Assembly: GCF_027244095.1 (NCBI RefSeq)
Contig: NC_069661.1
Location: 142,801,501-142,865,500, forward strand
Direction: 5' to 3'
DNA length: 64,000 nucleotides
Source: Hemicordylus capensis
Lineage: Eukaryota; Chordata; Lepidosauria; Squamata; Cordylidae
Positions 43,828 to 54,140 of this stretch are shown piece by piece (the stretch's first letter is position 1; the number at the start of each line of letters is the position of its first letter). The notes beneath the pieces were generated by a model. It did no database searches. It had not been told where the DNA came from and saw only the letters and a program-made list of their open reading frames with translations. Position numbers and translations under genes: made by a program.

Positions 43828-44110
43828 AGCCTATTCACACGACTGGAAACTGAGCAGGTGGGGAAGGGGGAAGGCTGCTGTGAACCCTCTCCACTGCCTC
43901 CTTGCTACACAGCTCAGCCGTACACACGGACAGCACTCCTGGGAGCTGTGAAGCTTTCCAGAGGCTGTCACAGCCTCTGGGAATCCCACAACACACCGTA
44001 TAAAGAGTGTGGTGCATTGGGGGATTTCCCCACAAGATGGGCACTCTAGGCATCTGTCTCTGTGTCTCCTTGAGCTGTGTGCAGCCTGAGGAAACACACA
44101 ATCCCAGAAG
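43828..44110. repeat. possible MITE, CCTATTCACACGA end
   Basis: AGCCTATTCACACGACTGG at 43828 resembles the CCTATTC termini at 5255 and 26543, but the body is unrelated. It contains an AGAGGCTGTCACAGCCTCTG hairpin at 43961-43980. The second end is not certain. Confidence 0.35.
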
Positions 44111-44130
44111 TTCGGTTAAGGGCATGCTAG

Positions 44131-44375
44131 GCCACCTTAAGTGGCGCAGCGGGGAAACACTTGACTAACGAGCAGAACGTTGTTTGATTAACAAGCAGAA
44201 GGTTGCCGGTTCGAATCCCCACTGGTACTATATCGGGCAGCAGCGATATAGGAAGATGCTGAAATCATCATCTCATACTGCATGAGAGGAGGCAATGGTA
44301 AACCCCTCCTGTATTCTACCAAAGGAAACCACAGGGGTCTGTGGGCCCCAGGAGTCGAAGTTGACTTGACATTCA
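44131..44375 (+). mobile_element. Sauria-type SINE (tRNA head, BovB-like tail), copy 1
   Basis: The tRNA-like head is GCCACCTTAAGTGGCGCAGC with the B box GGTTCGAATCCCC. The tail GGAGGCAATGGTAAACCCCT, then GTATTCTACCAAA and CAGGAGTCGAAGTTGACTTG, matches the 3' end of BovB LINEs (GGCAATGGCAACCCACTCC, GTATTCTTGCC, AGAGTCGGACACGACT). The head contains a tandem duplication, GACTAACGAGCAGAACGTTG followed by GATTAACAAGCAGAAGGTTG. Confidence 0.85.
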
Positions 44376-46325
44376 CGAGTGGCGAAGGTTTCCCATAAAT
44401 GGCGTGGGCGCTTGCGTCGATGCCATTTGTGGGGCCAGCATGCTGTTTACATGCCGATGCCACAAGAGGGATGCCAGGGATGCATCCCATTGCCATGGCA
44501 CGGCATTTTAGAGGGGCAAGTGGTACAAGCTGCCGCTTGCACGGAAGTATTTTCATTGAAACAGCGCCGTGGTGGGCTTGGAGTACGGCTTGGAGTACAG
44601 GCAGGTAGGACCTGCCCGCTTCCTCTTAAGGGAACCCCTCGCCCCACACCAAAGCGTTTTGGTGCCAGGGAGCCAAAGTATTGCGCCAAAATGCTTCAGG
44701 CTCATCCCTCGTTGATTGTTTCCTCTGCATTTGTGGACTGGCTGATGAATGTGTTTACTGACACTACAAAAACAAACATTGTATCTGTGTTAATGTATTA
44801 TGAACTCTGTACCTGTGAAGTCTGATGATAGCCCATCCATTATGCAAGCTGTCAGTGACACAGCAGCCATCAAGAGATGTGTTCATGTGTGAACTATGCA
44901 CAACTGCTGCTGTTGTGAAACAGATGATGGCATGGCCGGGGGAGCAGTGAATAGGCAAGCTGGTTCTTTCTCCCCTCTTGCTCCCAAGCCTTCAGCTTTC
45001 AACTCAGCCCCGGGCAATGTTGGTGGTGTTAGATTATCCGGTGGAAAGAGACAGGAGGGATGGCAGCACACCAGAAATAACAGGAAAAGAAGGAACTGTG
45101 TAATCAAAATAAAAAATTCTCTCTAGTAGGTATCTTTGAGAGAAAACATGGAGACAGATTTTTATATATTTTATTCATATTTTGATTTTGTGTTTTTCAT
45201 CTCAAAAACCACTGAGTCCTTTTGAAAATTAGCCATATACTGCTGTTCCTTCTTTCCCTATTGCTACTCAAGTATCCACCAAATTAAAACAAAGTCACAT
45301 TTTGAGGCAAATTTAGAGGTTCCTGTTTGGAAAACACGTCTGTGGAATTTTGAGGGAAGCAAAAACAGAACAAATGGCACAGTGAGATTAGTCAAGTTTC
45401 TTGTGGGCTTCCATACATCCCTAGTGGGCTTGTTTACGAAGCTGTAAATGAGGTCCCTCATAGGACTGATGCCAGTTAAGTGGCATAACACCAATATTAA
45501 CTCTTTGTATATGAGATGCCTTTCCTTTGGTTCTAGTACCTTCCAGGCAAACAGGTACTACTGCCTATAGCTTTATGGTTATATGTACACCCCCCATAGG
45601 ATTCAACATCACCATTGTTGTAACTGTGTTCACTCAACCCCAGCCCCTGCACTCACACATGCTACAGTTCTTGTCAAGCAACTGTTTGGTGCCTGACTCT
45701 GAGATCAAAGATGCAAAGACGCTCTCAGGTTCTTACTGTGCGAAGTAGCACTATTTCCTGGCCCTTGCTGTAGAGAGGCAACTGTTTCCCCAAAATATCA
45801 TTTCTCATGAATATTGATCCTCCCAGCTTTGGACTGTGAAACACAAACAAATTGGGAGAATCCAAGCTGCTATCTCACCTCCTCAGGAAGGAAAATAAGC
45901 AAAGTAATTCTGTCAGAGAAAAAATTTGACTTAGCACTGAGATGAATGAACAGAAACCACACAGTAATTCAGCTTCAGGCTGAGGAAAAGCTTAACTTTT
46001 AAAAAGCAGCACAGAGCATAACCATAAGTATTTCAGGCTGAAAACTCTCTCAACCCCATCATTTATAGTATATTTGCAAAATGTGGGCTGAATTACAAAA
46101 ATGTTTTCCTAATGGAAGTATTGTGAATTAACTGCCTCAGTTGTTAAAAATGCACTTAAAGCTGAGGCTAGTTCTGACTTCAGGTCTATCTATCTGTCTA
46201 TCTGTCTATTTATTTGATTTATATACTACCCTTCCAAAAAAGGTTTAAGGCAGTTTACATCAAAACTTCCAGATGGTGGTATCTTCCAACTTAGTTGCTG
46301 TTCTGACTTAATTGCTGCTCCTGCA
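44376..46325. other. no gene; GC-rich repeat-like part to about 44715, then unique sequence
   Basis: 44376-44715 has a high-GC composition unlike its flanks and an AAGCGTTTTGGTGC / GCGCCAAAATGCTT hairpin at 44662-44696, suggesting a MITE-like piece. The remainder is AT-rich and featureless. Confidence 0.35.
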
Positions 46326-46329
46326 TAAT

Positions 46330-46459
46330 TTAAACAAGAAGTTCTGGTAAGAACTAATCTGCCTACTTACCTTTCAGCATAATCGTAGTTGATAATTACC
46401 ATATCCATAAGTACCAAATTTGGTTCAAACGGGTTAGGTGGTTCACCTAAGGTGTGGAT

Positions 46460-46505
<46 letters not shown>
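46330..46505 (-). mobile_element. short copy of the ~145-bp-unit repeat element, with (CA)n
   Basis: On the minus strand it runs (TG)n at 46505-46464, then GTTTGAACCAAATTTGGTAC, then AAGGTAAGTAGGCAGATTAG and TTCTTACCAGAAC. These are the (GT)n start, one unit and the same terminal block as the long array at 56975-58690 (GTAGGCAGATTAGTTCTTAC). Confidence 0.7.
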
Positions 46506-46508
<3 letters not shown>

Positions 46509-47061
46509 GAGATGATCTCATAAACTTATTTTCCTTAAGGAAAGTAGGCTAAAAGCAAACAAACCCTGGAGATCCACAGTAGAAAAACCTGCAAGGACCA
46601 CAACATACCATATCCTTGTACAAGCCCAAGGAAGCCTACGAAAAGCAAACCTCTCTGGAAGTGTCCTATGAAAGAAGGCTAGCCTAGAACCCTTCTCAGT
46701 GAAATCTAGTTTTCTCTGTGGAGGATTTTGAAGACCTCCAGTGAAGGAGAAGCCACCACTGCACAAGGCAATGTCTTGTGTGAGCCCACTCAGCCTCCCG
46801 CAAAAAACAAAAACAGAAAAAATAAACCCCTCTATCTGGAAATGTCCCTTGACTGCAAGCCTCTTGATCTGTATGGAATGCCAAAGGTTTCTCTGTGAGC
46901 AAAATAGCTGGAGGAATGCTATTTCAAAACCTCTCTCTTGTAGGCTGGCCTTGAGACTGCATGTGCAAGGTCCCACTATCACCAGGGATTCAGCCTGGAA
47001 TCAAATCATTAATTGTTCACCATCTTTTAAAGAGCTCTTTTGCCTTTAATTGACAGGTAAT

Positions 47062-47245
47062 CACCTTAAGTGGTTCAGCAGGGAAATGCTTGACTAACAA
47101 GCAGATTGCCTGTTCGAAGACATCATCTCCTACTGCATGGGAGGAGGCAATGGTAAACCCCTCCTGTATTCTACCAAAAGAAAACCACAGGGCTCTGTGG
47201 GCACCAGGAGTCGAAATGGACTTGACTGCACATTTTACCTTTAAA
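47062..47245 (+). mobile_element. Sauria-type SINE, copy 2, internally deleted
   Basis: CACCTTAAGTGGTTCAGCAG, CTAACAAGCAGATTGCCTG, then directly ACATCATCTCCTACTGCATG and the BovB-like tail AGGCAATGGTAAACCCCTCC. About 60 bp between the tRNA B box and the body is missing relative to copy 1. Confidence 0.85.
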
Positions 47246-47374
47246 CGTTGTAGACAGATATAGAACATGTTCACATTAATTTAGGATTACACTTTTGTAG
47301 TGGTGGCTGGTGGTCTCTGGACCGGAGTGGCATTTGGTAGGGCAGATATTGGTCCCTGAAAAATCACATTGTTA

Positions 47375-47430
47375 TTTATTTATGTTTATTATATCTATAT
47401 CTTGCTCTACCTCCAAGGAGTCCAGAGTGA
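47375..47430 (-). mobile_element. MIR-like SINE tail fragment
   Basis: TTATTTATTTATGTTTATTA, then CTTGCTCTACCTCCAAGGAG, matches the tail of the MIR-like copy at 30839-31078. Confidence 0.45.
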
Positions 47431-47559
47431 TGAAATGAATGAATGAATATTTTGATCACAGACCAGAGAAAAGAAAGACTAAGTAATACTAACATAATAC
47501 TAATCTAATATTACTCAAATGGTTTAACAACACAGTTAAAATATAGTAACAAACATTCC

Positions 47560-48990
47560 AATCAACTTATCATCTTCTGTTGAACCTTCTCTGATGTATA
47601 ACAAAGCTTTGTGACACTTAAAGATAACATATCATTTGTATCTGATAAAAGCTGTGACAAAAAACATATCCAAACATTCTGGATATTTTTTTTAAGGCAG
47701 CAAATAATTACTAATATCATTATAAAAATTGCACTATAACAAAAAAGAGCTGTTGTTTCAACACTTCCTGTGTTATACATAGATCCTCTGCATACAGAAC
47801 CTTCTTAAATCTTCCCTCAAGCACAACTGTACACCATGCATCTAAATAGGCTAACAAAAAAGTATTATGATATTTGGGGACAGTAATCTGACCAAGGTAC
47901 CTGGCAGGCTTGATATTAAAAATTTGAGTGCCCAACACCACAGACTTGGTAATATGGCTCAATTCTATTTGCCATTACATGTTAACCACTCACTGTTTAA
48001 TTGTTAATCTAGCCCTTTCATAGCCCATTGTAAAATAAAGTCTAAGGAGAAACCATAATTATATAGTTTCCTTTCTAATGAAGGTTTCTAGTAAGATGTA
48101 AATTTATCTAGTAATACCAAAGGAGCTTGGACAGTAGGATGAAACTTTAACTTCAACCACAATTCAAAAATGTTAAGCCACTGACTCACTTCTACTTTTG
48201 TGACACCCACTTCCAAGCAGAGTTCTGTGTTTGTGACACAATGTGGTATTTGCAATAAGCTCCTCAAGAATGTTGATTGTTGAGCTTCAAATTTTGCAGA
48301 ATTTGTACACCAAGCAACTTGTCCCCCATACAGAAGCTGTGTACGGGTCTTGGCTAAATGTAATTTAACTTTAGCAGGAATAAACTGAGCACCCTTGGAT
48401 CCACAGAACATTAGAACTACCTTGTAGACCTCTGGGCATTTGGCAGAGGCCATGTGCGCAGGCATGTGGCCTGCATAATGGCTGCCGGGTGAAGGCCGAA
48501 AACCGGCCAAAGAGTGCCCAAATCGGGTGAGGGGGTAATTTAGAAGGCTGGCAGGGGGAGGGGGAACCTCCACAGACCCCCCGCTGCTGCGGATGGAGAT
48601 ATATCTATCTATCTATCTACCTATATATCTATATATCTATATATATATCTGCGAACCCCCCTGGACCGAACTGGGGGGGGGTTTCAAGGGGGTGCCGGAC
48701 TGAACTGGCCCGGTTGGGTTCGAGGCCGTTCTGGCCTCAAACCCAACTGGGCCAGCCCGTTCTGTGCACATCCCTAGTAACCTGCTTAAACCTATGTTTA
48801 TTCGACAGCCATTTTCTTATTTTAGGTCTTTCCCCAATGCCATTATTTTAGTTTTATCTTAACTTATTTCTAATGTCTGCTGATCACAATACAAAGAAGG
48901 GGTCTGCAAGGCTCACCCTAAACCAATCAATGTCTGGAAAAGCAGAATGGCATCATTTGCATAAAGGAGAATCATGCTGCAGCAATCAGT
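47560..48990 (-). mobile_element. LINE of uncertain clade, copy 2 (reverse transcriptase end to C-terminus)
   Basis: Minus-strand frames: AILLFQTLIGL near 48945-48990 (palm), then after an insertion FCGSKGAQFIPAKVKLHLAK and QLLYGGQVAWCTN at 48300-48420, FLRSLLQIPHCVTNTELCLE at 48200-48270, and a C-terminal block with YHNTFLLAYLDAWCTVVLEG at 47830-47890. It belongs to the family of the fragment at 34290-34905. It is broken by stops and by GC-rich repeat sequence at about 48440-48780. Confidence 0.65.
48440..48780. mobile_element. GC-rich repeat inserted in the LINE, ends 'GTGCACATCCCTAG'
   Basis: LINE coding is interrupted by a CpG- and GC-rich segment with an (ATCT)n/(AT)n run at 48596-48650 and AACTGGCCCGGTTGGGTTCG. 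The right edge is TGTGCACATCCCTAG, the complement of the motif at 32. The left edge is unclear. Confidence 0.5.
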
Positions 48991-50082
48991 CACTGCTATG
49001 ATGCTTTTAAGGCATTATTCTTTTTGGATTTTAACAATTTGTATTACCTTTTCTAGTTGAAAAGCTCTTGAGGAGGAGGATTTGCTGAACCTGCATTATA
49101 GCATTCCTAATCAAACCATTCTTTAGACCAACAGGCTACATTTATAACTTTCCTTATACTAAGTGATGTCAAAACCGGCCTTAAGATCTGGATTAATTTT
49201 TCTCTCATCATTTGCCAACACTACAATATGCACATTTTGCAACAAATCTCACTCAAGGACTGAGGTAACCTGACCCCTTAACTCTCTCAGACCACTGTAC
49301 TGGAGTAGGTTGAATTTCAGCCACATTCAAATTTCCAGAGTGGTTGTGGTAAGCAAGGGGTTAACAGAATCTGGGCCTGGTTGCTAGGATAGATGGCATC
49401 ATGGTCAGATGTCCAAACCCTGTAATTGGCTACAGGGTGTCAATTAAATTAGCCGGTGGCTTTTCCTTCTCTTTTTGGGAGGATGGGTTTTGTTTCTTTT
49501 GAGTGTTTGGGGAAGGATTTATAGTTGGTTGGAAGCAGGAAACTAAGAGAAGATGGAAAGGTGCCTCTCTCTCTCCCTCCCTGGGAGAGAGAGATTTGAG
49601 GCCTCTAAAATCGGCTCAATCTGCCTCATTTGGGAGGAAGGAAGGTCCGGGAAAGGGAATCTTTCGCCGCCTTCTCTCCGAATCCCACCTGCAGTGCCTT
49701 CAGCACACCTGTTGCCAGTGCACAAGCTCTGAACCCCCGACTTCACATAGCTTGGGAGGTGGGAGGAGCTCTTGCCACCATCCTGCTCTACTGCCGTCAC
49801 CATGCAGCTGTGGCTTTAGAAGTTTTGTTTTGTTTTATTTTAAGTCAAAAGTGGGAGAAATTGAGTCCTGAACAGGATGAGCATTTCTCTGCAGGAAGTT
49901 GGGACATCCTGTGCAGTGCGGGGCAGTTGCCAACCCTACAACACATAGAAAACTAGAACAAATACACAATCCTACCATCCACCCCCAAAGCAAAGGGCCT
50001 GGGATGGAGGCTTCAGACAGGCCCCTCTCTTGTGGCTTTCCACTGATCAGCCTCTTTTTTTGCTTCTTCAACTGACTGTCCT
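48991..50082. other. no supported gene
   Basis: The 122-codon frame at 49503-49871 is Ser/Cys-rich, overlaps an equally long minus frame and lacks splice or domain support. Nothing else was recognised. Confidence 0.4.
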
Positions 50083-50405
50083 GGGCGCTTTCCAGATTAG
50101 ACCCTGCAACGGGGTCACGATGCATCTCTGAAGTGTGCTTCCACACTTCCTGTGTTGTGACACTGCAGTCCCTACACTGACAGCAGGGTGCCGTTCACAT
50201 TTCCGATGCCTTGTTTTGGATTTAATCCCTGCGATTTATTGATAAAACCTTGTATATCTGGTGTAAAAAGGTTGCTACTTTTTCGGGTTGTTAGTTTTCG
50301 CGAGACTGCTCCCCCTGCTGGGAGCTTTGCTATTTATGTTTTGAATGTGATTTGCCTGAACGGAAGCATTTTGACACTGTTGAGTGGCTAATTTAGAAAG
50401 CACCC
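50083..50405. mobile_element. MITE with GGGYGCTTTCYARATTAG terminal repeats
   Basis: The left end GGGCGCTTTCCAGATTAGAC and right end CTAATTTAGAAAGCACCC are inverted repeats of about 18 bp. The 323-bp body has no coding. A related right end GCAATCTGGAAAGCACCC lies at 61469-61486. The target duplication is not evident. Confidence 0.65.
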
Positions 50406-51422
50406 TGCCTGGAATCCATGTCTTATCATGGAACTAACTACAGACAGCACTTCCCAGGTAGCTTTCCCCACCAAGCCAAGGATTCAAAGGCCCCTCATAG
50501 TTTCTCCATTAATTAAAAAAACAAAACAAACCCTCCGCTCCTCGCCCCAGCAGAGATTGTTAGAATAGCCTTTAGATCTATTAGGGAGTCTTTCTATCAA
50601 CCATATGTTGATATTCATATGATGTAACTAAGAAACTGTCAGGACATGGATACATTGCTGCAATTATACTGGTAATAAGAATTTGTGGCCTTGAAACACC
50701 CATAGTCATACATTTTAAGTTACATTTATTTTAGTTCTTCCAGGAAACAAGATTGTCCAGGTGTATTCAGCAACATCCTCACTCTGAAGGACAATTTTCT
50801 GTCATTTGTTTCATTGAGCAGTTCAACTGCTTAGGTGTACCTTGCAGTTGGAAAAAGACCCTGGCCCGAACGGATGGGCCCAGCGTTGCTCACCCCTGCC
50901 AGGGGAGGGGGGAGAAGGGAGAAGGACTGATTCCACCCCCTGCAGCCACCCCCCGGCTTTTAAGCATGGAGGTTTGCCAGGGTGGGTGCAAGGTGGCTGC
51001 CGGAGGCCCCCGGCCATTTGGAGGCCCCCCTGGACTTTGGAGGACCGAACCAGGTTCCCAAGGTCTGGGGGTTAGAGCGCATCTGCTGAGGGGGTTTAGG
51101 GCCATTTTAGTGGGCTGGTGCAGTTTTGAGCAACAGTTCAAAAGCTATTAAGGCTTTCCATTTCTACTAAAGCCTATGGCTAGCAAGTCTTGGCAAAGTC
51201 ATACAAAATGTAGCCAGTTTGACAATGAAGCCAGAATGCAGACATGTTTACTAGTACTCTGGCATCTCCGGGGGGTTGGAGCACTTTTTGCTTTCCTGAT
51301 GGAGTATCAATCCATTTCATTTTGCTTTTCTCTCAAGCACACTTCCTTTTCAAACATGATGTCAGCTGTGCTTGGTGGAGAGCTGTTGTCTCTCCGATGG
51401 AATGAGGACTACCCACAGGCCA
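50406..51422. other. no gene; GC-rich repeat-like part 50860-51090
   Basis: GCAAGGTGGCTGCCGGAGGC near 50989 resembles GCAGGGTGGCTGCTGGAGGC in the foldback element at about 25733, so this is probably a decayed relative of it. The rest is featureless. Confidence 0.35.
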
Positions 51423-51515
51423 CAAATTACAGCTTTAAAAACTTAATTCAGCATTCTGTCCCATGGTGTAGCCCAGGGACAGAACTCTGAGTTAAGTTTT
51501 TAAAGCTGTAATTTG
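51423..51515. repeat. hairpin, ~40-bp arms
   Basis: AATTACAGCTTTAAAAACTT at 51425 pairs with AAGTTTTTAAAGCTGTAATT at 51494-51513. The pairing continues inward through CATTCTGTCCC and GGGACAGAACT to an 11-nt loop. It is close to perfect. Confidence 0.85.
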
Positions 51516-51779
51516 AGAAATGCCTCTTGTCATGGGGAGACTGAAATATTATGTTAGCAGATTTATATTCTAATTGCCTGGAGTGACTGGCATTAATTAC
51601 AGAGCAGGTCACCACTGTGTACTGTCGCCAATGATTGGAAGCAGGCTCCTGCCCCTAGCCTTTGAGTCTGTAGCCAGGCTTGCACATATGCTTTCTTAAG
51701 ACTCTTGAACATTGCAGAAATGTATATAGATGGCAAGTCAGTTAGGTTAGTGGAACTGTTTAGATTTTATTATGCACTT

Positions 51780-51817
51780 GCCCCCCCCCTCTCTCTCTCT
51801 CACACACACACACACGC
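51780..51817. repeat. (C)n(TC)n(AC)n microsatellite
   Basis: CCCCCCCCC, then CTCTCTCTCTCTC and ACACACACACACA in series. Confidence 0.9.
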
Positions 51818-54104
51818 AGCAACAAGTGAAAGTGACCCTTAGAATGGGGGAAAGCTGTCATTCCTTAATGAATGTAGGTGACCTTTAACAAGATCTTAGG
51901 AACATTTGTAGCTCAAGTCAATATTTGATGGATGTAAAATGTGCCCTATTGGAATCCTGATCCGGACTATGTTGTTGATTGAGTTTAAAAAGGCAATTTG
52001 TGGAGTTTGCAGATACAAGCAGCCCCCACTTCACAGTTAGATATTCCCTTTTAAAATTATAATTGAAGCTTGGAATGAAGAGAGAAAAGCAGGTGAATCT
52101 CCCGAGAACTGAATCATTAACAACTGGGTGCCTAAGAACTGACTTGCTGGGTCATCAGATTGAAGGCCCATCTTTCTCTGGTACCTCTGTGTTCTAAAAG
52201 CTGTATTTTATGAAGACAGCCATCAGAATCTGGCAATCAGAGCTGTGCTGTTCCTGAAATAGGGAGGCTCCATTTTTGCTGGCATGGCTAATAGGAATTT
52301 GTATTTTTTTGAGAGCTAGAGGCCATATCTTGTGGTGCTGAATTATGTGTTTTATTGTGCGGTGTTGTTGTTGCAAATTTAGAAGTGCAGATGCTCTCCA
52401 TGACAGCTGTCGTAGCTGCACCTACCCCCAAAGCCACACCCCATAGCCACTGAGATAGGTGCAATAATTTTCAAGACTTCTCTCACAAGAATATTATGGA
52501 TAAAATACAAAGAACAACTTGTACAGAAACCCATTTGGGGCTAGGCAGGCTAAGGCCCTGCTCCACTCTCCCCCGTATGCATACTTAAGTCCACCCCATG
52601 GATGCATACAGTATATGTTCTTAAAAGGCACATTTAGCAGGAAAGGGATATTTTAGTTAATATGGACCAAAGAAAACAGGACAGGTTTTAACTTTAATTC
52701 CCAGAGGTTTTGATCTAGGAATGAAAATAAACATGGCAAGGAAAAGTAATGGGCAAGACAGGAAAGGTTCAGTGGTAGAAAAGGGCACAAACCATTCCAT
52801 TATTGCTGTTACTGTTTAAAGCTTTAAGCTAGCATTTAGACAAAATGCTGAAAACCAATGGGCCTGAACTCTGGAAGTGCCGTGTACAGTGAGAATACTG
52901 AGTTCATGTAACAGGATTCTTAAAAGCACTCATCTAAATTATGAGCCCATTGTGTTAGACTCCAGGCTTATAGTATAGGGGCTCATTTTTAAACTTTAAA
53001 ACTTTCCTCAGTACTTCCAACAGCAAAAAGCACAGCTTTCCGATTACAAGGGATTCTATATTCATTCAGTCTTTCAGTACCTCCCTGGGCTGGGGCTACC
53101 AGATGACCCAGTTTTAATTTTGGTTTTCAGTCATGTCTGGAGGGATATACTACCTGGGAAATCTGTAATAAAGGGGGAAAACTTGTATTCTGTTATTTAG
53201 ATCCTACCCTTCCTTCTGACCTCAGTACATGAACAGAGAAGCTGAAGGAAAATAAATACCTTACCGAAACTCTAGCCTGTGGATAGTGCCAACAATGGGG
53301 CTTACAAATTACAGTGTTAGCATATCTGCTATAAGTTCTACACATCATCATGGCCATTAAAAAGCTTTTATCAACTCTTTATACAGGTTAGCATCAAAAT
53401 CCTTAATCCAGGCTGGTCCACTCTCCATATTCTTAAATGTTTTGTGGATATGTAACCTTTTTGTGGGGGGGTGGGGTGTTGAAATGAATTATATATATTT
53501 ACATACTGCATTTATAAATATAAAAAGATTTATATTTGTTTAAAATACAAATATATTTTAAACCATGAAAACACAATTGCGGAGGGTGGGGGGGTGGCCA
53601 CAGAGGCCAGATTCAAGCCAGTAAACTCTCTAGCACCCACTCCCACAGTCAGTCACCAACGCATTGCCCCAACTGGCTCCACATTTGCAGTGGCTTTCCA
53701 AAGTCTCACCAGTCTGCTCTGGAAACATATTGGCTAAAAGAAATGGGGTGTAAACTTTGATGCAAATAACCTTTTTTAAAAAACAGAGATTGACCCTAAG
53801 GCTTCCTATGTGCAACTCATTTGCTCTACTATTTTACTCCCTAAGCAGTTTTCAGAAGCCACGAGGACTAGGAACATAAGACTTTTTGAGAGAGGGGAGG
53901 ATTTTTAAAAAGTTTTAAAAATGCTTTGTTAGATCATCCCCCCCCTCAAAATATGACAGGTAGGCATCATATTACAGAATAAAAATGACACACATTTATA
54001 GCAGCAGTTGAATGACCAGTTTTAAATGTAAAGCATACAGTCACATGCCTTTTGCAAATGAATACCATTTGAATGCCATTTTTGGAAGGGCGGTATAGAA
54101 ATCA
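51818..54104. other. no gene; small L2-like tail trace at 52620-52655
   Basis: Mostly unique-looking AT-rich sequence. TTAAAAGGCACATTTAGCAG at 52620 matches the L2-like tail copy at 11812. GGAAGGGCGGTATAGAAATC at 54085 looks like another repeat tail running into the ATT array. Confidence 0.4.
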
Positions 54105-54140
54105 AATTATTATTATTATTATTATTATTAATAATAATAT
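54105..54140. repeat. (ATT)n/(TAA)n microsatellite at the 5' edge of the R4/Dong LINE
   Basis: ATTATTATTATTATTATTA turning into ATTAATAATAAT directly before the LINE sequence. Confidence 0.9.

Noticed and set aside
44131-44230. Functional tRNA gene
   Set aside because: The tRNA-like head is fused to a BovB-type tail and its anticodon region carries a duplication, so it is a SINE.
49503-49871. 122-codon plus frame as a small gene
   Set aside because: An equally long minus frame overlaps it. There is no domain, and composition is ordinary for the region.
51423-51515. microRNA gene
   Set aside because: The fold is suitable, but near-perfect arms and a lack of other support favour a snap-back duplication, so it is listed only as a repeat.
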